Source: Streptomyces californicus (GTDB lineage: Bacteria; Actinomycetota; Actinomycetes; Streptomycetales; Streptomycetaceae). Taken from it: 64,000 nt of DNA. Shown piece by piece: positions 1-10,061 of the stretch (the first letter of the stretch is position 1; every line of letters starts with the position of its first letter). The notes under the pieces are model-generated. The model made no database searches, had not been told where the DNA came from, and saw only the letters and a list, made by a program, of their open reading frames with translations. Where the stretch lies: positions 127,282-191,281 of the forward strand of contig NZ_JNZZ01000012.1 in the NCBI RefSeq assembly GCF_000717645.1, written 5' to 3'. Made by a program: the position numbers and the translations under genes.

Positions 1-1238
1 CCGTCGAGGGTGTCGTGGAGCACGGCAAGCAGGGTGCGGGTCAGGTCCTGGTGGGCGGCGAGCAGGGCGTCGGGCGAGCGGAGGGCGGGCGACTCGGTGG
101 CGGCGGCCGTCCGGTCCTCGATGCCGCGGATCAGGGCGGCCAGGTCGGCGCAGTAGACGGACGGGTTGTCGAAGCCGCCGCCCGGGTGGCTCGGGGGGCC
201 GCCGGAGCGGTACCGGTGGGTGTAGAGCCCGCCGCCGCACGAGCGCACGAGGGGGCAGCGGCGGCAGGTGTCGCCGACCCCCGCCAGACCGAGCTGGCGC
301 ACCCGGACGCCGGGGTGGGCCGCGACCTCGTCCAGGGTGTTGCGGAAGACGTCGAACCCGGTGGCGGCGGCGCCCTCGTAGGCGCTCTTGAGCGAGTCGA
401 CCTGCTCCAGCGTTCCGTCGGTCTCGATGACGACGAGGTCGGTGGGGGCCAGGCCCAGGGACTCGGTGAGGCTGGGGCCGCCGCTCAGCGTGGAGAGCAC
501 CGAGGAGAACATCCGGACGGGCATGGGGCGGCCCCGCTCGGTCCAGCGGTCGAAGACCGTCAGCAGCCAGTCCGCGTACGCGGTGGGCGAGCCGTCCGGC
601 CGGTGCGGCGGGTCGTCCCAGGTGGCGTGCGGCAGCAGGAAGTCGACGAGCGGGGGTTCGAGTCCGGCGAGGGCGTCGTGCACGGCCACCGGGTCGTTGC
701 GGACGTCGACCGTGCAGAGCAGGCCGAGGTCGAGGTGGCGGTAGCGCTCCTGGTGGAGCAGGTCGATCGCGCGCAGCACCAGGGGGTGGCTGCTGCGTCC
801 GTCGGCGTACCGGCGGTGGCGGTCGTTGGCGGCGCGGTCGCCGTCGAGCGAGATCCCGACGCGGACGTGGAACTCGTCGAAGAGATCGAGATAGCGGGGG
901 CTGAGCTGGACGCCGTTGGTGTGGATCCTGAGGTCCAGCTCAGCGATGCCGTTCAGGGCCGAACCGAGCTCCTCGCAGACCCGTCGCAGTCGCGCGGGCC
1001 CCGCCAGGAGCGGTTCCCCGCCGTGCAGGATCACTGTGACGGAGGGGAGCGCGTGTGTCGTCGCGTGCTCGGCCAGACGCCGGGCGGTCCGGGAAACCGC
1101 CTCGTCGGAGATGACCTTGGGTCGGGTCAGCCAGCTCTGATCCGCGTGTTCGTAGACATAGCAGTGGTCGCAGGCGAGATCGCACCTGCTGTGCACTTTG
1201 AGGACGAATTCGCGGAAGGGGACCAGGGGTCCTGTCAT
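1..1238 (-). CDS. fxsB: FxsB-type radical SAM/SPASM peptide maturase (3' end off the window)
   Basis: Radical SAM enzyme that probably crosslinks the small peptide encoded just upstream (1269-1475). The N-terminus reads VLKVHSRCDLACDHCYVYEH, so the CxxxCxxC iron-sulfur motif is at residues 19, 23 and 26; HGGEPLL follows near residue 70. A SPASM-like Cys set (CRRCPLVRSC) lies near residue 315. These features and the opening PFREFVLKVHSRC fit the FxsB family, whose members make three-residue cyclophanes on Phe. The reading frame stays open to base 1, so the stop is outside the window. The ATG at 1238 is the only start after an in-frame TAG at 1248-1250; the AAGGA just before it is too close to be a good ribosome site, so it may be translationally coupled. 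Family sure; product chemistry inferred. Confidence 0.88.
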   Translation of the reverse strand, partial: MTGPLVPFREFVLKVHSRCDLACDHCYVYEHADQSWLTRPKVISDEAVSRTARRLAEHATTHALPSVTVILHGGEPLLAGPARLRRVCEELGSALNGIAELDLRIHTNGVQLSPRYLDLFDEFHVRVGISLDGDRAANDRHRRYADGRSSHPLVLRAIDLLHQERYRHLDLGLLCTVDVRNDPVAVHDALAGLEPPLVDFLLPHATWDDPPHRPDGSPTAYADWLLTVFDRWTERGRPMPVRMFSSVLSTLSGGPSLTESLGLAPTDLVVIETDGTLEQVDSLKSAYEGAAATGFDVFRNTLDEVAAHPGVRVRQLGLAGVGDTCRRCPLVRSCGGGLYTHRYRSGGPPSHPGGGFDNPSVYCADLAALIRGIEDRTAAATESPALRSPDALLAAHQDLTRTLLAVLHDTLD

Positions 1239-1268
1239 TCCTTCATTCTAGCCACTTCTGACGCTTGT

Positions 1269-1475
1269 TCAGAGAGCGGAACTGAAGGTGGAGATCCGGG
1301 TGGACCGGGCCGTCGTCGCGCCCATCGCGCGATTGATCTTCCTGGCCGCCTCGGCGCTGCGGACATCGGTCGCCGCGAGAGTCGCGCGGGTCTTCGCCGG
1401 GGCGGGGGCAGGGGTGTTTCCGTAGGTCTTCACGGCCGTCCTAGGGGAGTCCTGAGGGGGTCTGTTTCCGGACAT
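1269..1475 (-). CDS. fxsA: FxsA-like RiPP precursor peptide (FxSxx C-terminus)
   Basis: Small peptide, 68 residues from ATG 1475, encoded 30 bases upstream of the radical SAM gene on the same strand. Its last five residues are F-S-S-A-L, which fits the FxSxx-COOH signature of FxsA precursors, where Phe and Ser are the residues modified by FxsB. The rest is rich in Ala, Thr and Arg, as expected of a leader. The ATG at 1475 has no Shine-Dalgarno sequence. A GTG at 1433 with AGGA about 6 bases upstream would give a 54-residue peptide and may be the true start. The body does not resemble other FxsA peptides I can recall, so the call rests on the C-terminus and the neighbour. Confidence 0.72.
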   Translation of the reverse strand: MSGNRPPQDSPRTAVKTYGNTPAPAPAKTRATLAATDVRSAEAARKINRAMGATTARSTRISTFSSAL

Positions 1476-1801
1476 TCAAACGCGTTCGGATTCCGTGTCA
1501 TCACACGGTCCGGCATGCGCACTTTACTACCGCCGCGCCCCCTTCACCTGCCGGCGAAGCGGCCCTTCGTCCCGGTGTTTTCCGAGCCGGAACACCCCCT
1601 CCGTTCGACCGCACGGGCGAGTGGGACCCGTGTGTCGGGACCGCCGGGCCGGAGCCCCCGGTCACCCGCCGCCGGCTCTCGCAGGTGGGAGGCGCGCGGG
1701 GGCCCGAGGACCACCCGCACAGGGGCCCGGCACGCGCACCGCGAAGCGCCCGCGACGGCCTCGGCGCGGCGGCCCCGAGACCTGGGCGAGGGCGGCGGTT
1801 C
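1476..1801. other. Intergenic stretch, 326 bases
   Basis: Lies between the precursor peptide gene and the next minus-strand gene. I see no gene here. The promoter of the fxsA-fxsB unit should be in its left part, just above 1475, but no clear -35/-10 pair stands out. The right part carries Arg/Gly/Pro-rich open frames on both strands that look like GC shadows. Confidence 0.5.
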
Positions 1802-2437
1802 TCACTCGTTCACCGGTTCCGCGCCCGGGACGTTGTACTCCGCACGGGCGCCCCGCATGCAGTCCAGGACGCGTTCGTGGCTGTCGCCCACGACGTCGGT
1901 GACCCGGACGCGGATGTGGAGCGACTCGACCCGCTCGACGCACCGCTGCGAGAAGACGCCCACCGGCACAGTGTCGTAGTTCCCCGTGCCGACCAGCGGA
2001 AATCCCGCCCCGAAGGCGATGAGCTGGTAGTCCCGGCCCGCCGAGAGCCCGGCGGCGGTCAGGGTGGAGACCACGTCCGGGACGGCTGCCCACGGCGCCG
2101 ACGCCTCGTCGGACACGCCCCGCAGCACGACGCGGCACTCCCAGCTGTCGACCACGGCGATGTGCTGACCGCCGTTCAGGATTCCCACCCGCCACGCCGG
2201 TTTCCCCTCGGCGAGCAGCCCCTTGCGCCAGGACCCCCGGTAGCCGAGGTAGGGCCGCACCGTGCGGGCGTACTGGGCCCGCGCCAGGACGGCGCCCGTC
2301 GCCACGGCCAGCAGACTTCCGAGCACCTCCATGTCCAGCAGTCGCAGCCGCCAGGGCCAGTCGTCCCCGGCCCCCGGCGGGACATTGGCCCGCACGGCCT
2401 CCCACAGCAGGATCAGGACCAGGAGCACGAGCAGCAC
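1802..2437 (-). CDS. Two-helix membrane protein of unknown function
   Basis: A 211-residue protein with GTG start at 2437. Residues 1-12 are almost all Leu, Val and Ile (membrane helix), and a second helix (VLGSLLAVATGAVLA) follows near residues 38-53. The remainder is a soluble domain of about 150 residues with no motif I recognise. The N-terminus is uncertain: the same frame upstream encodes a plausible charged tail before the Leu-rich helix but has no standard start codon. The gene is divergent from the SLATT gene at 2802 and lies beside the FxsA/FxsB locus. The N-terminal helical pair with a C-terminal domain is common in accessory sensor or effector proteins; function is not inferred further. 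Confidence 0.7.
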   Translation of the reverse strand: MLLVLLVLILLWEAVRANVPPGAGDDWPWRLRLLDMEVLGSLLAVATGAVLARAQYARTVRPYLGYRGSWRKGLLAEGKPAWRVGILNGGQHIAVVDSWECRVVLRGVSDEASAPWAAVPDVVSTLTAAGLSAGRDYQLIAFGAGFPLVGTGNYDTVPVGVFSQRCVERVESLHIRVRVTDVVGDSHERVLDCMRGARAEYNVPGAEPVNE

Positions 2438-2801
2438 CAGCGGTGCGGTGAAGAGCAGCGGACTGCGGCGCGTCCTGCGTTGAGCGTCCTGGAGCGGGAT
2501 CTCGTCGTCCGCCGCTCCCCGCCGGTCCCTCTCGTCGATGGCCCCTCCCCCGCCCCGAGGTGATCCGATCGCCGAAAAGGCGTCGACTCCCCTGCTGTAC
2601 AGCCCAGTTGGGAAACTCTGCCACAGCGCCGCCGGGCGAGGAAGGGGTGCGGTCGCGGCGGTGGCCGAACCGCGTCGCGACGGCCGCCCGCGGGGCCGGT
2701 GCGCTCTTGCCGCCCCCGGCCCCCACCCCTACTCTCATGGCCCCGGACGGGCAGGGGGGACGGCCGGCCGGGTCAGACGACAACTGCAGACGGAGGCGAC
2801 C

Positions 2802-3728
2802 GTGACGGCGCTGCCCGAGCCGCTGAGATCCATGGTCTTCAGGAACGACGACCTGCCCGCCCTGTTCCACCACACGGACGCGGTCGCGGTGGCCCGGCAG
2901 CGTGAGGCCGTGAACACCACCCGGGCGCAGTTGGCGCTCCTCGTGGCCGGTACGGTGCCGGCGGCGCTGCCGTGGTCCGCCGAGGACGGGACGGCCTCCC
3001 GCGTCCTGCACGGCGCGGCGGTGCTGGCCTATCTCGGCGTGCTCTTCACGACGTTCCTCGCCTCCCACCGCAAGGCGAAGTCGCACTGGCAGCTGAACCG
3101 CTCGGCGGCCGAGTTCATCAAGTCCAACTGCTGGCGGTACGCGGTCCACGGCGCCCCGTTCGACAGTGCGACCGAGCATCCGGAGGCGTTGTTCGCCAAC
3201 CGCCTGGAGGACGGCCTCCAGGAGTTGCGGAAGGTGGGCTGGGCCGATCCGCGCGAGGAGCTGATGGATTCCGGCGGGCTCATCACGGAGTCGATGCGGG
3301 CGCTGCGGGGCAAGGCGTACACGGTCCGCAAGGAGACGTACGTACGGGACCGGCTCATCGAGCAGCGGCGCTGGTACCGCAGGCGTCAGCACGCCTCCCG
3401 GCGCGGGGCGCTGCTGTGGTCGGGCGCCGTCGTCGCGCTGACGCTGCCGGCGCTGGCGCTGAGTGCGCTCCAGGCGTTCGGGGTGGGCCGGTCGTTCGGG
3501 CTGACGGGGGTGCTGTCCGCGGCGGCGGCTGCCTGTCTCGCCTGGAACGAGACGCGCCGGCACCATCCGCTGATCTCGGCGCATTCGCTGGTGGAGCAGG
3601 ACCTGGAGTCGATGCAGGCCGCCATGGAGACCACGCTGACCGAGCGGCACTGGCCGTCGGCGGTGTTCGAGACGGAGCGGATCGTGTCGCCGGAGCACAC
3701 CGACTGGCTGGTGCGGCACCGGGTGTGA
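2802..3728 (+). CDS. SLATT/DUF4231-type predicted pore-forming membrane protein
   Basis: A 308-residue protein with GTG start at 2802, preceded by GGAGG at 2792-2796. It holds two pairs of predicted membrane helices, at about residues 43-58/70-87 and 203-225/232-248, each followed by a charged helical stretch. The first pair is followed by SHRKAKSHWQLNRSAAEFIK, the second by WNETRRHHPLISAHSLVEQD, which is the pattern of SLATT (SMODS- and SLOG-associating 2TM) domains and DUF4231 proteins. SLATT proteins are predicted effectors that perforate the membrane when a partner sensor binds a nucleotide. A SLOG-domain gene lies 204 bases downstream in convergent orientation. Domain call is good; effector role is inference. 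Confidence 0.75.
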   Translation: MTALPEPLRSMVFRNDDLPALFHHTDAVAVARQREAVNTTRAQLALLVAGTVPAALPWSAEDGTASRVLHGAAVLAYLGVLFTTFLASHRKAKSHWQLNRSAAEFIKSNCWRYAVHGAPFDSATEHPEALFANRLEDGLQELRKVGWADPREELMDSGGLITESMRALRGKAYTVRKETYVRDRLIEQRRWYRRRQHASRRGALLWSGAVVALTLPALALSALQAFGVGRSFGLTGVLSAAAAACLAWNETRRHHPLISAHSLVEQDLESMQAAMETTLTERHWPSAVFETERIVSPEHTDWLVRHRV

Positions 3729-3841
3729 GCCGGGGCTCCCGCCGGTCCGGGCCACGGCTTGTGCGGCGACTCGCCGGTCGGGGCCGCAGGCCGTGGGGCC
3801 TCTCGCCGGTCCGGACCGCAGCCTGTGCGGCCTCTCGCCCG
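3727..3841. repeat. Imperfect 32-base tandem repeat
   Basis: About 3.5 head-to-tail copies sit right after the SLATT stop. The clearest are 3761-3792, 3793-3824 and a partial copy 3825-3841, each opening GTGSGGC, then CTCGCCGGTC in the middle and GACCGCAGSC-like ends; a degenerate copy covers 3727-3760. It fills most of the 204-base gap between the convergent SLATT and SLOG genes. Confidence 0.6.
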
Positions 3842-3932
3842 CGTGGGCGGCGGGTTCGCACCGTACGCCGACAGCCGGGCCGGGCCCTCGCGCCGGCCCC
3901 CGACCGCCCGGCGTGCCCGGGTGCGGCCGGGG

Positions 3933-4412
3933 TCAGCCGCGCAGCACGCCGTCGCGCCAGATCACGGTGACCGGGCGGCCGAGCGTGCGGGCGTACGTCA
4001 CGATGTCGCCGGTGCCGCCGAGGCCCCGGGCCGGCAGCCCGTCCCAGACCGCGAGCAGCCGGTCGCAGTGGTCGGCGATGTAGGCGCCGGCCGCGTAGTA
4101 CGCCTCGTCGGTGGAGTGCGGGAAGTCGAGCCGCACCTCCCGGACCGCGCGCGCCTTGAGGGCCCGGTAGCGGGCGAGGTCGGCGGCGCTCTCGAAGCAC
4201 GCCTCGTAGTCGCCGCTGGGGATGACCGCGGTCAGTTCGGCGCCGCGGGCCAGCGCCAGGTCGGCGAAGAGCTGGTCGGCGCCGACCGCCAGGCTGGAGA
4301 GCGCGTGCGTCGCCCGCTCGCGGCCGCGGAACGCGGCGCGCAGGCCCGCGAGCACGTGGGGCCGGGCCTCGGCGGGGATGGAGCGGTGACCGGTCACTCC
4401 GATGCGGTACAC
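3933..4412 (-). CDS. SLOG-domain nucleotide-binding protein
   Basis: A 159-residue protein with GTG start at 4412. It opens YRIGVTGHRSIP, the hallmark of SLOG/TRPM-type Rossmann-like folds, and continues with LAVGADQLFADLALARGAEL and a DRLLAVWDG segment, which line the ligand pocket in that family. SLOG domains are thought to bind or process nucleotide derivatives such as NAD- or ADP-ribose-linked molecules and often pair with SLATT membrane effectors. The SLATT gene at 2802-3728 converges on this gene, so the two may act together even though they are not in one transcript. A simple housekeeping role as a cytokinin-riboside or nucleotide hydrolase relative cannot be excluded. Confidence 0.75.
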   Translation of the reverse strand: MYRIGVTGHRSIPAEARPHVLAGLRAAFRGRERATHALSSLAVGADQLFADLALARGAELTAVIPSGDYEACFESAADLARYRALKARAVREVRLDFPHSTDEAYYAAGAYIADHCDRLLAVWDGLPARGLGGTGDIVTYARTLGRPVTVIWRDGVLRG

Positions 4413-4538
4413 GGACCTGCTACCCCCTGATGCCGGCGGAGGGCGGCCCGGGGCTCGCCCGCCCCCGGCTCCTCCGTCACCCCGTCGCGACGACCCGTCG
4501 TGGCGTCATCCTCTCAACAGGTCCCGGGCGAGCGGGAG

Positions 4539-4564
4539 CCCCCGTCCGGAATTCCGGACGGGGG
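4539..4564. terminator. Perfect 26-base palindrome after sprB
   Basis: CCCCCGTCCGGAA pairs perfectly with its inverse, centred at 4551/4552. It lies 43 bases beyond the sprB stop (minus strand) and can act as a terminator for sprB and for anything reading in from the SLOG side. Confidence 0.6.
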
Positions 4565-4607
4565 CACGTATGTACGGACAGCTCCGTACCCGGCCGGGCG
4601 GGGCCGG

Positions 4608-6580
<1,973 letters not shown>

Positions 6581-6584
6581 GCGG

Positions 6585-7877
6585 TCAACCTTTCCACACC
6601 GGCTCCGGCAGGCCGAGGTGCGACCGCAGCGTGGAGCCGGTGTACGCGGAGCGGAACGCCCCGCTCTCCTGGAGGATCGGGACGACCCGGTCGACGAAGT
6701 CGTCCAGGCCGCCGGGGGTGAGGTGGGGGACGAGGATGAAGCCGTCGGCGGCCCGCCCGTCGACGAACGCGGTCAGCTCGGCCGCGACGGTGGCGGGCGA
6801 GCCGATGAACGACTGCCGGGTGGTCGTCTCGATGACGGTCCCCCGCAGCGAGAGCCCCTTGGCCTCGGCGAGCGCGCGCCAGCGGGCGGCGATCGCGAAG
6901 GGGTCGCCGTGCCGGACCCGGCCCTGGGTGATCCCGGAGTCGGGCACCGGGTCGAACGCGGGGAGCGGGCCCTCGGGATCGTACGCGGAGAGGTCGGTGC
7001 CCCAGACCTGTTCGGCGGCGAGGATCGCGTTCTGCGGGGAGACCTGCTGCCGCCGGATCTCGTACGCCAGCTCCTGCGCCTCGGCGTCGGTGTCGCCGGT
7101 CACCACGGTGACCCCGGGCATGATCTTGAGGCTCTCGGGCTCCCTGCCGTACGCCGCGAGCCGGGCCTTGACGTCGGCGTAGAAGGCGCGGCCCGCCTCC
7201 AGGGTGCCGTGCCGGGTGAAGATGACGTCGGCGGCCGACGCGGCGAACTCCCGGCCCTCGTCGGAGTCCCCGGCCTGGATGACGACCGGGTGGCCCTGCG
7301 GCGAGCGCGGGACGGTGAACTCCCCGGAGACCGTGAACTGCGGCCCGTCGTGGGCGAACGGCCGCGAGACGCCGTCGGGCGTCCAGGAGTCCCACAGTTC
7401 GCGGGCGGTGGCGACGAACTCGGCCGCCCGGGTGTACCGGTCGGCGCGGTCGAGGTAGCCGCCGCGGCGGAAGTTCTCCCCGGTGAAGGCGTCGGAGGAG
7501 GTCACCACGTTCCAGGCGGCGCGGCCCGCGCTGAGGTGGTCGAGGGTGGCGAGCCGGCGGGCGAGTTCGTAGGGCTCGTTGAAGGTGGCGTTGACGGTGG
7601 CGGCGAGGCCGAGCCGTTCGGTGACGGCGGCCAGCGCGTTGAGCACGGTCAGCGACTCGGGCCGGCCGACCACGTCGAGATCGTGGACGCGGCCGTTGTG
7701 CTCGCGCAGCCGCAGCCCTTCGGCGAGGAAGAAGAAGTCGAACTTCCCGCGCTCCGCCGTCCGGGCGAGGTGCTCGAAAGAGGCGAAGTCGATCTGGCTG
7801 CCGGAGCGGGGGTCGGCCCATACGGTGGTGCTGTTGACCCCGGGGAAGTGGGCGGCGAGGTGCATCGGGCGCGGCAC
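6585..7877 (-). CDS. NtaA/DmoA-type FMN-dependent monooxygenase
   Basis: Bacterial luciferase-like flavin monooxygenase of about 430 residues (NtaA/SnaA/DszA subgroup) that oxidises small substrates with reduced FMN. It has the typical opening HLAAHFPGVNSTTVW, the RTAERGKFDFFFLAEGL segment, SAGRAAWNVVTSSD, and a long insertion with QAGDSDEGREFAA. The start is taken as GTG 7877, because the upstream monooxygenase stops at 7880-7882 and GGGGG lies a few bases before; ATG 7864 is an alternative. Relatives in Bacillus (YxeK, YtnJ) oxidise S-modified cysteines; the transporter genes here support a similar substrate. A separate flavin reductase is needed and is not encoded nearby. Confidence 0.9.
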   Translation of the reverse strand: MPRPMHLAAHFPGVNSTTVWADPRSGSQIDFASFEHLARTAERGKFDFFFLAEGLRLREHNGRVHDLDVVGRPESLTVLNALAAVTERLGLAATVNATFNEPYELARRLATLDHLSAGRAAWNVVTSSDAFTGENFRRGGYLDRADRYTRAAEFVATARELWDSWTPDGVSRPFAHDGPQFTVSGEFTVPRSPQGHPVVIQAGDSDEGREFAASAADVIFTRHGTLEAGRAFYADVKARLAAYGREPESLKIMPGVTVVTGDTDAEAQELAYEIRRQQVSPQNAILAAEQVWGTDLSAYDPEGPLPAFDPVPDSGITQGRVRHGDPFAIAARWRALAEAKGLSLRGTVIETTTRQSFIGSPATVAAELTAFVDGRAADGFILVPHLTPGGLDDFVDRVVPILQESGAFRSAYTGSTLRSHLGLPEPVWKG

Positions 7878-7879
7878 GG

Positions 7880-8956
7880 TCAGACCCCCTTCGCGGCGGT
7901 GCGGACGCCGGCGTACCGGCTCGCGGGGCGCGGCAGCCCCAGGTGTTCGCGCAGGGTGCCGCCGGGGTGGAAGGTACGGAAGAGGCTGCGGTGCTGGAGG
8001 AGGGCCACGGTGCCGTTGACGATCCTTTCGAGGTCGCGTTCGGGGGTGATGGGTGTGAGGTGGAAGCCGTCGGCCGCGCCGGAGCGGTGCCACTGGGCGA
8101 TGAGGTCGGCGAGGTCGACGGGCCCGCCCCGGAAGTAGGTGCCGCCACCGGCGAGCCGCGGCCCGCTCTCCAGCCCCGGCTCGGGAGCGGTCTCCGCGTC
8201 GCCGAGGTCGACGGTGAGCGCGACGAGGACCCGCAGGTTCTCCGGGTCCCGGCCGTGGGCGGCGGCCCTGGTGCGCACCTCGTCGCGGACGGCGGCCGCC
8301 TGCTCGGGGGTGGTGGCCCGGATGTGGACGACGTCGGCGTGCCGGGCGGCCGCCTCGCGAGCCGGGGCGGTGGTGGCGTCGAGGACGGTGACGGGGCGGC
8401 CCTGCGGTGGTCGCGGCACGATCGCGGGGCCCTTGACCGTGAAGGCGGAGCCCTCGAAGTCGACGTAGTGGAGCTTGTCCCGGTCGATGAAGCGGCCGGT
8501 GGCGGCGTCCCTGATCTCGGCGTCGTCCTCCCAGCTGTCCCAGAGCCGTCCGGAGACGTCGGCGACCTCGCCGGCCTCCCGCCACAGCTCGGCGGGGGGC
8601 GCTGCGGCGCGGCGGCCGAAGAGCCGGGCCTCCGCCCCGGTGGTCGAGACGTCCGCCTGCCAGCCCGCCCGGCCCCGGCTCACCCAGTCGAGGGTGGCGA
8701 CGGCCGAGGAGACATGGAAGGGCTCGGTGTGGGTGGTGGTCACGGTCGGGACGAGCCCGATCCGGTCGGTGCCGGGGGCGACGCGGGCCAGGACGGCGAG
8801 CGCGTCGGGCCCGGGGCGGGCGAAGGAGTCGCCGAGGGTGACGTAGTCGAGGGCGCCGTCCTCGGCGAGCCGGGCGAGCCGGAGGTAGTGCCCGGCGTCG
8901 TAGTGCGGCGGGCCGCCGATCTCGGCGGCGAGGTGGAGGGACGTACGGGCGGACAT
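7880..8956 (-). CDS. Second luciferase-like FMN-dependent monooxygenase
   Basis: A 358-residue flavin monooxygenase of the same superfamily as its downstream neighbour but a different subgroup, shorter and with TLGDSFARPGPDALA and SRGRAGWQADVSTTG as the landmark segments. ATG 8956 is preceded by GAGAGG. It overlaps nothing upstream: a 12-bp GC hairpin (9007-9039) separates it from the binding-protein gene, while its stop is 2 bases before the next GTG. Two distinct monooxygenases in one unit suggest either two substrates or two successive oxidations. Substrate not known. Confidence 0.88.
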   Translation of the reverse strand: MSARTSLHLAAEIGGPPHYDAGHYLRLARLAEDGALDYVTLGDSFARPGPDALAVLARVAPGTDRIGLVPTVTTTHTEPFHVSSAVATLDWVSRGRAGWQADVSTTGAEARLFGRRAAAPPAELWREAGEVADVSGRLWDSWEDDAEIRDAATGRFIDRDKLHYVDFEGSAFTVKGPAIVPRPPQGRPVTVLDATTAPAREAAARHADVVHIRATTPEQAAAVRDEVRTRAAAHGRDPENLRVLVALTVDLGDAETAPEPGLESGPRLAGGGTYFRGGPVDLADLIAQWHRSGAADGFHLTPITPERDLERIVNGTVALLQHRSLFRTFHPGGTLREHLGLPRPASRYAGVRTAAKGV

Positions 8957-9006
8957 GGCGGGACCTCTCGGGTCGGCGGTCGGTCGGGGTGTCGCGGGGC
9001 CGCTCG

Positions 9007-9039
9007 CCCGGCCGCGCGCCGAGGGGACGCGCGGCCGGG
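9007..9039. terminator. 12-bp stem hairpin within the sulfur unit
   Basis: Arms 9007-9018 and 9028-9039 are perfect inverse copies (CCCGGCCGCGCG), with a 9-base loop. It sits between the binding-protein gene and the monooxygenase genes, so it could be a partial terminator or an mRNA-stability element that sets their ratio. Confidence 0.55.
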
Positions 9040-9048
9040 CCCGGGACG

Positions 9049-10023
9049 TCAGCCGGTGGGCCTGGGCAGGCCGGGCGGGTTGATCTCCGACCTCTCCACG
9101 GCCTCGCCGCTCAGCCCCCACCGCTTGAGGACCTCGCCGTACGAGCCGTTGCGGATGATGTGGTCGATCGCGGCGGCGTACGCCTTCACCAGGCCGCTGT
9201 CCTTCTTGGTGGTGGCGGCGATCTTGCCCTGGAGGTCCCCGCCGGCCCCGGAGAGCTGGCCGATGATCTCGGACTGGCCCGCCGTGGCGACGTGGTAGGC
9301 GGCGTTGGGGCTGGGGCCGAGATGGGCGTCGACGCGGCCGGACCGGAGGGCCAGGTAGTAGTCGGTCTCCTTCTGGAAGTACGTGATGTCCACGGGCTCG
9401 CGCCCGGCCCTGACGTTCTCCTCGCTCCAGTCGACGAGGATCTTCTCCTGGTTGGTGCCGGAGGAGACCGAGATCTTCTTCCCCGCGACGTCGGCGGGGC
9501 CCTTCACCTTCCAGCCGGAGCCCTTCTTCGCCTCGAAGGCGATGTTGTCGAGCCGGTAGGTGGCGAAGTCGTACTTCTCCTTGCGCTCCTCGGTCACGGT
9601 GACGTTGGAGAGAACGGCGTCGAACTTGGAGCTGTCCAGGCCGACGAAGAGGTTCTCCCAGGAGACCTCCTCGAACCGCGGTTCCAGGCCGAGGGTGTCG
9701 GCGACGAGGGTGGCGATGTCGATCTCGGAGCCGATCCGGGTCCGGTCGTCGGTGGCGTAGAAGCCGAGCGGCGGCGAGGCGTCCGCGCTGGCCCCGATCC
9801 GCAGCGTTCCTCGCTTGCGGACCGCCTCGGGGACGAGATCGGCGGCGGCCGCCGCCTTCTCGCCTCTGATCCGGTCCTGGTCGGGCCCGATGTTGACCCC
9901 GCCGTCCTTGTGGCCTTCCGGAGCCGCCGGATCGGCAGCGGAGCCGGTGGCGCCGCAGGCGGTGAGCAGACCGGTGGCGGTCAGGGCGGCGAGGGCGAGC
10001 GTGGTGCTGCGGCGGACGGACAC
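9049..10023 (-). CDS. Polar amino acid ABC transporter binding lipoprotein
   Basis: A 324-residue extracytoplasmic solute-binding protein of family 3 (polar amino acids, cystine). The signal peptide ends in LLTAC, a lipobox, so the mature protein is a membrane-anchored lipoprotein with Cys as first residue. KRGTLRIGASADASPPLGFY and the later DAVLSNVTVTEERKEKYDF are typical of the family. It lies 38 bases downstream of the ATPase gene. A second binding protein of the same type, in the divergent unit at 15079, shares the odd C-terminal SEINPP/SEISPP tail, which shows that they are paralogues serving the same system. Confidence 0.93.
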   Translation of the reverse strand: MSVRRSTTLALAALTATGLLTACGATGSAADPAAPEGHKDGGVNIGPDQDRIRGEKAAAAADLVPEAVRKRGTLRIGASADASPPLGFYATDDRTRIGSEIDIATLVADTLGLEPRFEEVSWENLFVGLDSSKFDAVLSNVTVTEERKEKYDFATYRLDNIAFEAKKGSGWKVKGPADVAGKKISVSSGTNQEKILVDWSEENVRAGREPVDITYFQKETDYYLALRSGRVDAHLGPSPNAAYHVATAGQSEIIGQLSGAGGDLQGKIAATTKKDSGLVKAYAAAIDHIIRNGSYGEVLKRWGLSGEAVERSEINPPGLPRPTG

Positions 10024-10061
10024 GTACGTACTCCTTGGGAGGGAAGAGGGGGCGGGACGGG

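Noticed and set aside
15..1979. Long plus-strand open frame of 654 codons over the FxsB gene
   Set aside because: Composition is Gly/Val/Ala/Arg-rich with no domain. The minus frame encodes a clear radical SAM enzyme, so this is a GC-codon shadow.
3727..3841. Possible CRISPR-like array
   Set aside because: Copies are directly adjacent without spacers and differ between units, and no cas gene is nearby.
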